In this document: one piece after another, positions 31,701 to 44,600 of the stretch
Layout of the letters: each line of letters opens with the position of its first letter
How positions within the stretch are numbered: position 1 is the stretch's first letter
Source of the DNA: Nemertoderma westbladi
Taxonomy: Eukaryota; Xenacoelomorpha; Nemertodermatida; Nemertodermatidae
Direction: 5' to 3'
Assembly: GCA_032718475.1 (NCBI GenBank)
Contig: JAUCBJ010001720.1
Location: 62,001-126,000 of the forward strand
DNA length: 64,000 bases
The notes under the pieces: model-generated
The model's database searches: none
What the model was told of the DNA's origin: nothing
The model's input: only the letters and a program-made list of their open reading frames with translations
Made by a program: the position numbers and the translations under genes

Positions 31701-34531
31701 ACCCACATACAAAACTCAACTAATTAATTAACTCAATGGTGGGAGGCCGACCCACATACAAAACTCAAATAATTAATTAACTCAATGGTGGGAGGCCGAC
31801 CCACATACAAAACTCAACTAATTAATTAACTCAATGGTGGGAGGCCGACCCACATACAAAACTCAACTAATTAATTAACTCAATGGCGGGAGGCCGACCC
31901 ACATACAAAACTCAACTAAATAATTAACTCAATGGTGGGAGGCCGACCCACATACAAAACTCAACTAATAAATTAACTCAATGGCGGGAGGCCGACCCAC
32001 ATGCACATACAAAACTCAACTAATTAATTAACTCAATGGTGGGAGGCCGACCCACATACAAAACTCAACTAATTAATTAACTCAATGGTGGGAGGCCGAC
32101 CCACATACAAAACTCAACTAATTAATTAACTCAATGGTGGGAGGCCGACCCACATACAAAACTCAACTAATTAATTAACTCAATGGTGGGAGGCCGACCC
32201 ACATACAAAACTCAACTAATTAATTAACTCAATGGTGGGAGGCCAACCCACATACAAAACTCAACTAATTAATTAACTCAATGGTGGGAGGCCGACCCAC
32301 ATACAAAACTCAACTAATTAATTAACTCAATGGTGGGAGGCCGACCCACATACAAAACTCAACTAATTAATTAACTCAATGGTGGGAGGCCGACCCACAT
32401 ACAAAACTCAACTAATTAATTAACTCAATGGTGGGAGGCCGACCCACATACAAAACTCAACTAATTAATTAACTCAATGGTGGGAGGCCGACGCACATAC
32501 AAAACTCAACTAATTAATTAACTCAATGGTGGGAGGCCGACCCACATACAAAACTCAACTAATTAATTAACTCAATGGTGGGAGGCCGACCCACATACAA
32601 AACTCAACTAATTAATTAACTCACTGGTGGGAGGCCGACCCACATACAAAACTCAACTAATTAATTAACTCAATGGTGGGAGGCCGACCCACATACAAAA
32701 CTCAACTAATTAATTAACTCAATGGTGGGAGGCCGACCCACATACAAAACTCAACTAATTAATTAACTCAATGGTGGGAGGCCGACCCACATACAAAACT
32801 CAACTAATTAATTAACTCAATGGTGGGAGGCCGACCCACATACAAAACTCAACTAATTAATTAACTCAATGGTGGGAGGCCGACCCACATACAAAACTCA
32901 ACTAATTAATTAACTCAATGGTGGGAGGCCAACCCACATACAAAACTCAACTAATTAATTAACTCAATGGCGGGAGGCCGACCCACATACAAAACTCAAC
33001 TAATTAATTAACTCAATGGTGGGAGGCCGACCCACATACAAAACTCAACTAATTAATTAACTCAATGGTGGGAGGCCGACCCACATACAAAACTCAACTA
33101 ATTAATTAACTCAATGGTGGGAGGCCAACCCACATACAAAACTCAACTAATTAATTAACTCAATGGCGGGAGGCCGACCCACATACAAAACTCAACTAAT
33201 TAATGAACTCAATGGTGGGAGGCCGACCCACATACAAAACTCAAATAATTAATGAACTCAATGGTGGGAGGCCGACCCACATACAAAACTCAACTAATTA
33301 ATTAACTCAATGGTGGGAGGCCGACCCACATACAAAACTCAACTAATTAATTAACTCAATGGTGGGAGGCCGACCCACATACAAAACTCAACTAATTAAT
33401 TAACTCAATGGTGGGAGGCCGACCCACATACAAAACTCAACTAATTAATTAACTCAATGGTGGGAGGCCGACCCACATACAAAACTCAACTAATTAATTA
33501 ACTCAATGGTGGGAGGCCGACCCACATACAAAACTCAACTAATTAATTAACTCAATGGTGGGAGGCCAACCCACATACAAAACTCAACTAATTAATTAAC
33601 TCAATGGCGGGAGGCCGACCCACATACAAAACTCAACTAATTAATTAACTCAATGGTGGGAGGCCGACCCACATACAAAACTCAACTAATTAATTAACTC
33701 AATGGTGGGAGGCCGACCCACATACAAAACTCAACTAATTAATTAACTCAATGGTGGGAGGCCGACCCACATACAAAACTCAACTAATTAATTAACTCAA
33801 TGGTGGGAGGCCGACCCACATACAAAACTCAACTAATTAATTAACTCAATGGTGGGAGGCCAACCCACATACAAAACTCAACTAATTAATTAACTCAATG
33901 GCGGGAGGCCGACCCACATACAAAACTCAACTAATTAATTAACTCAATGGTGGGAGGCCGACCCACATACAAAACTCAACTAATTAATTAACTCAATGGT
34001 GGGAGGCCGACCCACATACAAAACTCAACTAATTAATTAACTCAATGGTGGGAGGCCGACCCACATACAAAACTCAACTAATTAATTAACTCAATGGTGG
34101 GAGGCCGACCCACATACAAAACTCAACTAATTAATTAACTCAATGGTGGGAGGCCGACCCACATACAAAACTCAACTAATTAATTAACTCAATGGTGGGA
34201 GGCCGACCCACATACAAAACTCAACTAATTAATTAACTCAATGGTGGGAGGCCGACCCACATACAAAACTCAACTAATTAATTAACTCAATGGTGGGAGG
34301 CCGACCCACATACAAAACTCAACTAATTAATTAACTCAATGGCGGGAGGCCGACCCACATACAAAACTCAACTAATTAATTAACTCAATGGTGGGAGGCC
34401 GACCCACATACAAAACTCAACTAATTAATTAACTCAATGGCGGGAGGCCAACCCACATACAAAACTCAACTAATTAATTAACTCAATGGTGGGAGGCCGA
34501 CCCACATACAAAACTCAACAACTAATTAATT
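25716..34531. repeat. 49-bp satellite array, about 180 copies
   Basis: The unit is 49 bases: CAATGGTGGGAGGCCGACCC, then ACATACAAAACTCAACTAAT, then TAATTAACT. Copies are almost identical. Recurrent variants are GGCCGACC/GGCCAACC and AATGGTGGG/AATGGCGGG. Rare variants (a truncated unit ending GGTGGGAAATTAACT; an ATGCACATAC insertion; ACGCACATAC; TCACTGG) recur exactly 3110 bases apart, which shows a segmental duplication inside the array. Each unit contains TAATTAATTAA. There is no spacer diversity and no protein. It lies in an intron of the minus-strand Tudor gene. Confidence 0.99.
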
Positions 34532-35217
34532 ATTCCCTAAAAGACCCCAACTATTCTGATGACTTACTACTGCAAGAGGCATTGGTAAATAGCGGATATC
34601 CATAATATGGAGTTTAGGTGCTAATTTATAGCTAAAGCGTGTTGGTGCTGAATTAATTGCAATACAACTGGAATTAATTGCAGATTGATTGGCATTGCAT
34701 GCTGCAGCTGCATAAAAACACTACAATGCGACAGGTGCCTAGAAAAAATTTGACAGGCCCGTGGGAAACAAAAACCTGCAAAACACCCGTTTCATATCAG
34801 TTCCGCTACACCAATAAAATATTAATTTTGCATACCAATATTGTAGACAATGGTAAAAATAAAGCTGATTTAAAAAACCGGGTGGAATTGTGCTCGTTTC
34901 CTTGGTAACTGATTGTATTTTCGTTAAATTATTGCATCAGAGATATGAAATAGGTATACCACGGCACGGCGTTAGTTCAAACAATACGCAATGACAAAAC
35001 AAAGGCGCATCTGCCCCCGCCAAAATATTGTTAAAAAGATAGAAGAATAACTGAGTGACGATTTCTTAAACAAAATTTACAGAAAAAGTAACAAATAGAT
35101 TGGAGCAATTTAAAAGTGCTGCCAATCATTTAATATCAATTATTTCAGTTATTCTCGTGATAAAATAATGCATTGTAAAGAATTACAAAATAATAGCATT
35201 CTTGAAACAAAATATTA

Positions 35218-35295
35218 GGCAACTCAGATCTTGGTGATTAAAGAAAACATCATGAAAATCAGAAATAAGTGCAGATAATCATCACTGTTGCAAAT
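35218..35295 (+). repeat. 78-base dispersed repeat, copy 1
   Basis: The stretch beginning CAACTCAGATCTTGGTGATT and ending AATCATCACTGTTGC recurs at 37853-37925 with about 85-90% identity in the same orientation. Both copies lie in introns of the Tudor gene. Family unknown. Confidence 0.75.
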
Positions 35296-35639
35296 TAAAG
35301 ACACAACCGCGCTTCAATAGAAAACTAATGATAAATAATTATACATTAGTTTTCGTATTTCTGTCACAAAGTGTCACGTTAGCTAGCCTGCTATAATAAT
35401 AGGCCAAGGATAGGTCTACTAATGTACGTCTAGCGTTGTCTGTAATCTACAATGACGTTGTAGAATCAGTACAGACGAGAGGCTGACAGGCTGGGCGCCA
35501 AACTGAAAGTTTTAGATTGGGTAATCTACTTGACATGTTTGACTAGACAATCGAACTCCCTTATGTCACAAACTGTCACGTTAAGTTGCCCCCTCCCCAC
35601 TACCTTGCGTCACGTCATTTAAGACGGTCGATGGCTATG

Positions 35640-36297
35640 TGCTGTATAACCAGTGGTTATTAACCACTAGCTATGTTGTATAACCACTCCCAGTTAATAC
35701 TAACAGCTGGCTATGTGTTGTATAACCACTCCCAGTTAATACTAACAGCTGGCTATGTGTTGTATAACCACTCCCAGTTAATACTAACAGCTGGCTATGT
35801 GTTGTATAACCACTCCCAGTTAATACTAACAGCTGGCTATGTGTTGTATAACCACTCCCAGTTAATACTAACAGCTGGCTATGTGTTGTATAACCACTCC
35901 CAGTTAATACTAACAGCTGGCTATGTGCTGTATAACCACTCCCAGTTAATACTAACAGCTGGCTATGTGCTGTATAACCACTCACAGTTAATACTAACGG
36001 CTGGCTATGTGTTGTATAACCACTCCCAGTTAATACTAACAGCTGGCTATGTGTTGTATAACCACTCCCAGTTAATACTAACAGCTGGCTATGTGCTGTA
36101 TAACCACTCCCAGTTAATACTAACAGCTGGCTATGTGCTGTATAACCACTCCCAGTTAATACTAACAGCTGGCTATGTGCTGTATAACCACTCACAGTTA
36201 ATACTAACGGCTGGCTATGTGCTGTATAACCACTCCCAGTTAATACTAACAGCTGGCTATGTGCTGTATAACCACTCCCAGTTAATACTAACAGCGT
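35640..36297. repeat. 42-bp minisatellite, about 15 copies
   Basis: The unit is 42 bases and begins CTATGTGTTGTATAACCACT, then CCCAGTTAATACTAACAGCT. Variants TGTG(T/C)TG, CACTC(C/A)CAG and AAC(A/G)GCTGG alternate. As 42 is a multiple of three, both strands stay open for over 170 codons; no start context, homology or splice signals support coding. Confidence 0.98.
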
Positions 36298-37295
36298 TAG
36301 GTAATGTTATATAATTCTGGAATAAAATACATAAACAAAAAACATATTTTACAAATAATACAAAAATAGCGTTTTACTAACGGAATATTTCCCTGTGTTG
36401 GATTTCCCCTCGACTGTCATTACCAAAATGGCGCTGTGAGTTAATTGATGAAAGAGACGATGAGATTCGTTGGAAGAGCAACCGTGGAGGCAGCAAGGGA
36501 AGGCCTGGGGAAAGAAAGGGATATAGGGAATTATTGGGAAAAATCTAGTTGCACTATAGATTGCTATATTTAGATATTATCTGAAGGCTAATAAGAAAAT
36601 GTCTCAATGAATACAAAACATCATCGCCAAACTACAAGGAGACTGTGGAGAAAATATTAGATTTTTTTTCTTCACCCCAAAATGAGTTAAAAAACAGTGC
36701 AGGTTTAGTTAATTAAGAAACAGAGTGGGTTCATAAACATCCATTATCACACCTACAGTATCTTTTGGCAGTTACATGTAGCCAAGAATGTACAAAGCAT
36801 AATTTGTTTATTACTCGAAATTACTGACTTTCCGGGTAGGTGTAATTCGACCGATTTCCATTTTCCCTTCCTTAGTTTATAGTTTATTTAAAGTGCCAGA
36901 AGTCGTCTACTAATAACAACACGGACTTACAACCATTAAAAAGACTTATGATATTCAATAACTTGCCTGGGGCAATCCAAATTTGATTTCTAAAATGTTG
37001 GTCTTAGCAGCATTACGAATAAACCAACATTGGAAGTGCCTGCTCGAATTGCCGAGCAGTCTTAAAGCCCCATCCAATGTTTATGATATTAAACCAAGAT
37101 CATTAGACAAGCCGATCTCTGTCTTTCTAGTGTAATTTGTAGTTTTCCACGATATTTACTACAACCAGGGGGTTGTATTTCCACCATATTCGCAGCAAAA
37201 AGTCAACCATAATAAAGAATAGGAAAGGAGGGTGGAGGGGGGGGGGGGGGGGGGGATTTCAGCTAGAAGGAACCCCATCAAGGGTCGGTAGATAC

Positions 37296-37493
37296 AAATG
37301 TTGTGGAACCATCATGCAGTGATTTGATTGGTTGATCGGGGATCCCATAGGTATCAAGGCGATTAATCATACACAGGCGGGAGTTAAAGGCTTCGAACAT
37401 TTCTGTAAGATGATTGCTGGATGCCTGTCTTGCAGGCAACTCCCAATTTGAGCATAATAGCCAACCTAACACACCTGCGATTAGTGTAGCAGA
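37296..37493 (-). CDS. Multi-Tudor protein, 66-codon exon
   Basis: The acceptor CTACCTCAG|TCT (37493) follows a 100-base intron. The peptide SATLIAGVLGWLLCSNWELP, then ASSNHLTEMFEAFNSRLCMI, fits the part of an extended Tudor unit after the barrel (pattern Q-A-x(2)-x-L-A-G-V ... W ... A ... F). It ends HDGSTTF at the weak donor TTT|GTATCT, and with the next exon reads STTF-VTLKDTTTG, a good continuation of the fold. An alternative acceptor 24 bases earlier is also in phase. Exon borders are less certain than for the neighbours. Confidence 0.65.
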
Positions 37494-37593
37494 CTGAGGT
37501 AGGCAATGTAAAATATTCTGGAACAGTACCTCATCAATAAATGGTCGCAGCAGATTAGCTACAATGAAGGAAGGGTAAGCAATGTTAACCAAC

Positions 37594-37773
37594 CTGTATA
37601 ACTGGATTAGCGAACTCAGGTCGTAGATACTGAATATCGTCTATCGGAACGGGTTCGGAGTTTCCGAAATCGATGTATTTACAGAGGGGCGGCTGGGGTG
37701 GACTGTAGGATTCCACAATGATTCGGTACCAACAACCGTCATCAGAGTATAGACCAGCATATATATTGCCAAT
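37594..37773 (-). CDS. Multi-Tudor protein, exon with first Tudor barrel
   Basis: This 60-codon exon, acceptor CTTTCAG|ATT and donor TACAG|GTTGGT, encodes a classical Tudor core: IGNIYAGLYSDDGCWYRIIV and CKYIDFGNSEPVPIDDIQYL, ending RPEFANPVIQ. The aromatic-cage positions (Y, W/Y, D-F-G-N) are kept, so methylarginine binding is likely. Phase 0 on both sides. Confidence 0.92.
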
Positions 37774-38140
37774 CTGAAAGTAATCGGTATTATTAATAGT
37801 AATATATAATAAAAGTAATCACATACGATAATGAAAGAAGATATACAGCAACTCAGATCTTGGTGATTAAATAGAACATCATAAACTCAGAAAATAGTGC
37901 AGATAAAATCATCACTGTTGCTGAATTATAATAAATATCAATAAAAAGTTCAATAAATTAAAACCAATGGTGAGACATATCGTATCATTCATACCTATAA
38001 CAATCAATAAGTTGTAATAATAAGCAGTAATAAGTTGTCCATAATCGCAAATACTCACCCAACATGGCAATAGCAAGGGCATGAATAAGTGTGTTACTCA
38101 ACTAAAATTTTGTTGATCAAGTTTTAATATTTCAACTTAC
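37774..38140 (-). other. Tudor-gene intron with second copy of the 78-base repeat
   Basis: A 367-base AT-rich intron between two Tudor exons. At 37853-37925 it carries the second copy of the dispersed repeat also found at 35218-35295. No gene. Confidence 0.75.
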
Positions 38141-38320
38141 CTCAATAATTGGATGTGTTCTAGAATTGTATTGGTTGTAATACTGCATCATACTCTCCAT
38201 CATCTGGTCTAATGTAACAGATGTTGCCATTAGTTGCACGTAGAAGTCTAGAGGTCCGACCGAATGGCTAACGGCGACGTCTTCTTGGGACCCAATATCA
38301 AAATTATACGTGGGCAGATT
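38141..38320 (-). CDS. Multi-Tudor protein, first recognised Tudor exon
   Basis: This 60-codon exon, acceptor ATCTTTAAG|AAT and donor ATTGAG|GTAAGT, reads VAVSHSVGPLDFYVQLMATS, then MMESMMQYYNQ, and joins in phase 0 to IGNIYAGLYSDD. The phrase H-S-V-G-P-L-D-F-Y-V-Q-L is the usual entry to an extended Tudor unit. It starts with an acceptor and has no suitable ATG, so at least one more 5' exon must exist upstream of 38320. The only good candidate on this strand in the window is the G-patch exon 14.8 kb away. Confidence 0.9.
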
Positions 38321-38639
38321 CTTAAAGATAAAATAATAAAATGAAATAATAATATTGCACAGTAATAAAGTGAAATCGAGACGTCAGTTATTGTAATAAG
38401 TTAATTTCAGTCAAAATATATCACCACTGTTTTGATTCAAACTTAGGGACCATTGAATAAGAATTTACAGTTTAAACACAGAATACTTAATGAGTTTAAA
38501 CACAGAATACTTAATATGAAGTATTCCATTGTCCAAACCAAACGTACAACTTCTAAATGCGATGCAGTTGTAATTACTATGTTAATTAAGTTAATGGCGT
38601 AAACCACCGCGCTAATTGTCAGACTAACTGTCAGGCTAA

Positions 38640-41600
38640 CTGTCATTGTCAGAGTACATACTGTCATTGATTGTCAGAGTACATACTGTCATTGATTGTC
38701 AGAGTACATACTGTCATTGTCAGAGTACATACTGTTATTGACAGAGTACATACTGTCATTGTCAGAGAACATACTGTCATTGTCAGAGTACATACTGTCA
38801 TTGTCAGAGTACATACTGTCATTGACAGAGTACATACTGTCAATGTCAGAGTACATACTGTCATTGTCAGAGTACATACTGTCATTGTCAGAATACATGC
38901 TGTCATTGTCAGAGTACATACTGTCATTGTCAGAGTACATACTGTCAATGTCAGAGTACATACTGTCATTGTCAGAGTACATACTGTCATTGTCAGAGTA
39001 CATACTGTTATTGACAGAGTACATACTGTCATTGTCAGAGTACATACTGTTATTGACAGAGTACATACTGTCATTGTCAGAGAACATACTGTCATTGTCA
39101 GAGTACATACTGTCATTGTCAGAGTACATACTGTCATTGACAGAGTACATACTGTCATTGTCAGAGTACATACTGTTATTGTCAGAGTACATACTGTCAT
39201 TGTCAGAGTACATACTGTTATTGACAGAGTACATACTGTCATTGTCAGAGTACATACTGTTATTGACAGAGTACATACTGTCATTGTCAGAGTACATACT
39301 GTCATTGTCAGAGTACATACTGTTATTGTCAGAGTACATACTGTCATTGTCAGAGTACATACTGTCATTGACAGAGTACATACTGTCATTGTCAGAGTAC
39401 ATACTGTTATTGTCAGAGTACATACTGTCATTGTCAGAGTACATACTGTTATTGACAGAGTACATACTGTCATTGTCAGAGTACATACTGTTATTGACAG
39501 AGTACATACTGTCATTGTCAGAGTACATACTGTCATTGTCAGAGTACATACTGTTATTGACAGAGTACATACTGTCATTGTCAGAGTACATACTGTTATT
39601 GACAGAGTACATACTGTCATTGTCAGAGAACATACTGTCATTGTCAGAGTACATACTGTCATTGTCAGAGTACATACTGTCATTGACAGAGTACATACTG
39701 TCAATGTCAGAGTACATACTGTCATTGTCAGAGTACATACTGTCATTGTCAGAATACATGCTGTCATTGTCAGAGTACATACTATCATTGTCAGAATACA
39801 TACTGTCATTGATTGTCAGAGTACATACTGTTATTGTCAGAGAACATACTGTCATTGTCAGAGTACATACTGTCATTGATTGTCAGAGTACATACTGTTA
39901 TTGTCAGAGAACATACTGTCATTGTCAGAGTACATACTGTCATTGTCAGAGTACATACTGTTATTGACAGAGTACATACTGTCATTGTCAGAGTACATAC
40001 TGTCATTGATTGTCAGAGTACATACTGTTATTGTCAGAGAACATACTGTCATTGTCAGAGTACATACTGTCATTGTCAGAGTACATACTGTCATTGTCAG
40101 AGTACATACTGTTATTGACAGAGTACATACTGTCATTGTCAGAGTACATACTGTCATTGTCAGAATACATACTGTCATTGTCAGAGTACATACGGTCATT
40201 GTCAGAGTACATACTGTCATTGACAGAGTACATACTGTCATTGACAGAGTACATACTGTCATTGATTGCCAGAGTACATACTGTCATTGTCAGAGTACAT
40301 ACTGTCATTGTCAGAGTACATACTGTTATTGACAGAGTACATACTGTCATTGTCAGAGTACATACTGTCATTGATTGTCAGAGTACATACTGTTATTGTC
40401 AGAGAACATACTGTCATTGATTGTCAGAGTACATACTGTTATTGTCAGAGAACATACTGTCATTGTCAGAGTACATACTGTCATTGATTGTCAGAGTACA
40501 TACTGTTATTGTCAGAGAACATACTGTCATTGTCAGAGTACATACTGTCATTGTCAGAGTACATACTGTTATTGACAGAGTACATACTGTCATTGTCAGA
40601 GTACATACTGTCATTGATTGTCAGAGTACATACTGTTATTGTCAGAGAACATACTGTCATTGTCAGAGTACATACTGTCATTGTCAGAGTACATACTGTC
40701 ATTGTCAGAGTACATACTGTTATTGACAGAGTACATACTGTCATTGTCAGAGTACATACTGTCATTGTCAGAATACATACTGTCATTGTCAGAGTACATA
40801 CGGTCATTGTCAGAGTACATACTGTCATTGACAGAGTACATACTGTCATTGACAGAGTACATACTGTCATTGATTGCCAGAGTACATACTGTCATTGTCA
40901 GAGTACATACTGTCATTGTCAGAGTACATACTGTTATTGACAGAGTACATACTGTCATTGTCAGAGTACATACTGTTATTGACAGAGTACATACTGTCAT
41001 TGTCAGAATACATACTGTCATTGTCAGAGAACATACTGTCATTGTCAGAGTACATACTGTCATTGTCAGAGTACATACTGTTATTGACAGAGTACATACT
41101 GTCATTGTCAGAGTACATACTGTCATTGATTGTCAGAGTACATACTGTTATTGTCAGAGAACATACTGTCATTGTCAGAGTACATACTGTCATTGATTGT
41201 CAGAGTACATACGGTCATTGTCAGAGTACATACTGTCATTGTCAGAGTACATACTGTCATTGTCAGAGTACATACTGTTATTGACAGAGTACATACTGTC
41301 ATTGTCAGAGTACATACTGTCATTGTCAGAATACATACTGTCATTGTCAGAGTACATACGGTCATTGTCAGAGTACATACTGTCATTGACAGAGTACATA
41401 CTGTCATTGACAGAGTACATACTGTCATTGATTGCCAGAGTACATACTGTCATTGTCAGAGTACATACTGTCATTGATTGCCAGAGTACATACTGTCATT
41501 GTCAGAGTACATACTGTCAATGTCAGAGTACATACTGTCATTGTCAGAGTACATACTGTCATTGTCAGAATACATACTGTCATTGTCAGAGTACATACTG

Positions 41601-44600
41601 TCATTGTCAGAGTACATACTGTCATTGTCAGAATACATACTGTCATTGTCAGAGTACATACTGTCATTGTCAGAGTACATTCTGTGATTGTCAGAGTACA
41701 TACTGTCATTGATTGTCAGAGTACATACTGTCATTGATTGTCAGAGTACATACTGTCATTGTCAGAGTACATACTGTCATTGTCAGAGTACATTCTGTCA
41801 TTGTCAGAATACATACTGTCATTGTCAGAGTACATACTGTCATTGTCAGAGTACATACTGTCATTGTCAGAATACATACTGTCATTGTCAGAGTACATAC
41901 TGTCATTGTCAGAGTACATTCTGTGATTGTCAGAGTACATACTGTCATTGATTGTCAGAGTACATACTGTCATTGATTGACAGAGTACATACTGTCAATG
42001 TCAGAGTACATACTGTCATTGTCAGAGTACATACTGTCATTGTCAGAGTACATACTGTCATTGTCAGAGTACATTCTGTCATTGTCAGAGTACATACTGT
42101 CATTGTCAGAGTACATACTGTCATTGACAGAGTACATACTGTCAATGTCAGAGTACATACTGTCATTGTCAGAGTACATACTGTCATTGTCAGAATACAT
42201 ACTGTCATTGTCAGAGTACATACTGTCATTGTCAGAGTACATACTGTCATTGTCAGAATACATACTGTCATTGTCAGAGTACATACTGTCATTGATTGTC
42301 AGAGTACATACTGTCATTGACAGAGTACATACTGTCATTGTCAGAATACATGCTGTCATTGTCAGAGTACATACTGTCATTGATTGTCAGAGTACATACT
42401 GTCATTGACAGAGTACATACTGTCATTGTCAGAGTACATTCTGTCATTGTCAGAATACATACTGTCATTGTCAGAGTACATACTGTCATTGTCAGAGTAC
42501 ATACTGTCATTGTCAGAATACATACTGTCATTGTCAGAGTACATACTGTCATTGTCAGAGTACATTCTGTGATTGTCAGAATACATACTGTCATTGTCAG
42601 AGTACATACTGTCATTGTCAGAGTACATACTGTCATTGTCAGAGTACATACTGTCATTGTCAGAATACATACTGTCATTGTCAGAGTACATACTGTCATT
42701 GTCAGAGTACATACTGTCATTGTCAGAATACATACTGTCATTGTCAGAGTACATACTGTCATTGTCAGAGTACATTCTGTGATTGTCAGAATACATACTG
42801 TCATTGTCAGAGTACATACTGTCATTGTCAGAGTACATACTGTCATTGTCAGAGTACATACTGTCATTGTCAGAATACATACTGTCAATGTCAGAGTACA
42901 TACTGTCATTGTCAGAGTACATACTGTCATTGTCAGAATACATACTGTCATTGTCAGAGTACATACTGTCATTGTCAGAGTACATACTGTCATTGTCAGA
43001 ATACATACTGTCATTGTCAGAGTACATACTGTCATTGATTGTCAGAGTACATACTGTCATTGACAGAGTACATACTGTCATTGTCAGAATACATACTGTC
43101 ATTGATTGTCAGAGTACATACTGTCATTGACAGAGTACATACTGTCATTGTCAGAGTACATTCTGTCATTGTCAGAATACATACTGTCATTGTCAGAGTA
43201 CATACTGTCATTGTCAGAGTACATACTGTCATTGTCAGAATACATACTGTCATTGTCAGAGTACATACTGTCATTGTCAGAGTACATTCTGTGATTGTCA
43301 GAGTACATACTGTCATTGATTGTCAGAGTACATACTGTCATTGATTGACAGAGTACATACTGTCAATGTCAGAGTACATACTGTCATTGTCAGAGTACAT
43401 ACTGTCATTGTCAGAGTACATACTGTCATTGTCAGAGTACATTCTGTCATTGTCAGAGTACATACTGTCATTGTCAGAGTACATACTGTCATTGACAGAG
43501 TACATACTGTCAATGTCAGAGTACATACTGTCATTGTCAGAGTACATACTGTCATTGTCAGAATACATACTGTCATTGTCAGAGTACATACTGTCATTGT
43601 CAGAGTACATACTGTCATTGTCAGAATACATACTGTCATTGTCAGAGTACATACTGTCATTGATTGTCAGAGTACATACTGTCATTGACAGAGTACATAC
43701 TGTCATTGTCAGAGTACATTCTGTCATTGTCAGAATACATACTGTCATTGTCAGAGTACATACTGTCATTGTCAGAGTACATACTGTCATTGTCAGAATA
43801 CATACTGTCATTGTCAGAGTACATACTGTCATTGTCAGAGTACATTCTGTGATTGTCAGAGTACATACTGTCATTGATTGTCAGAGTACATACTGTCATT
43901 GATTGACAGAGTACATACTGTCAATGTCAGAGTACATACTGTCATTGTCAGAGTACATACTGTCATTGTCAGAGTACATACTGTCATTGTCAGAGTACAT
44001 TCTGTCATTGTCAGAGTACATACTGTCATTGTCAGAGTACATACTGTCATTGACAGAGTACATACTGTCAATGTCAGAGTACATACTGTCATTGTCAGAG
44101 TACATACTGTCATTGTCAGAATACATACTGTCATTGTCAGAGTACATACTGTCATTGTCAGAGTACATACTGTCATTGTCAGAATACATACTGTCATTGT
44201 CAGAGTACATACTGTCATTGATTGTCAGAGTACATACTGTCATTGACAGAGTACATACTGTCATTGTCAGAATACATGCTGTCATTGTCAGAGTACATAC
44301 TGTCATTGATTGTCAGAGTACATACTGTCATTGACAGAGTACATACTGTCATTGTCAGAATACATACTGTCATTGTCAGAGTACATACTGTCATTGTCAG
44401 AGTACATACTGTCATTGATTGTCAGAGTACATACTGTCATTGTCAGAGTACATACTGTCATTGTCAGAATACATACTGTCATTGTCAGAGTACATACTGT
44501 CATTGTCAGAGTACATACTGTCATTGTCAGAATACATACTGTCATTGTCAGAGTACATACTGTCATTGATTGTCAGAGTACATACTGTCATTGACAGAGT

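Larger units (their letters stand above)
25587..37295 (-). other. 11.7-kb Tudor-gene intron filled with satellite
   Basis: The interval between the exons at 37296-37493 and 25383-25586 carries about 8.8 kb of a 49-bp satellite (25716-34531), about 0.65 kb of a 42-bp minisatellite (35640-36297) and one copy of a dispersed 78-base repeat (35218-35295). The remaining unique parts, 34532-35640 and 36300-37295, are AT-rich and show no gene. A 19-base poly-G run is at 37237-37255. The donor used (TTT|GTATCT) is weak but gives a continuous fold. Confidence 0.75.

Noticed and set aside
25716-34531. CRISPR-like array
   Set aside because: The units are contiguous and identical with no unique spacers, and the genome is eukaryotic; this is a satellite.
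35671-36314. Open frames of over 170 codons over the 42-bp repeat
   Set aside because: By-products of a 42-base unit in an intron; both strands are open and nothing supports translation.
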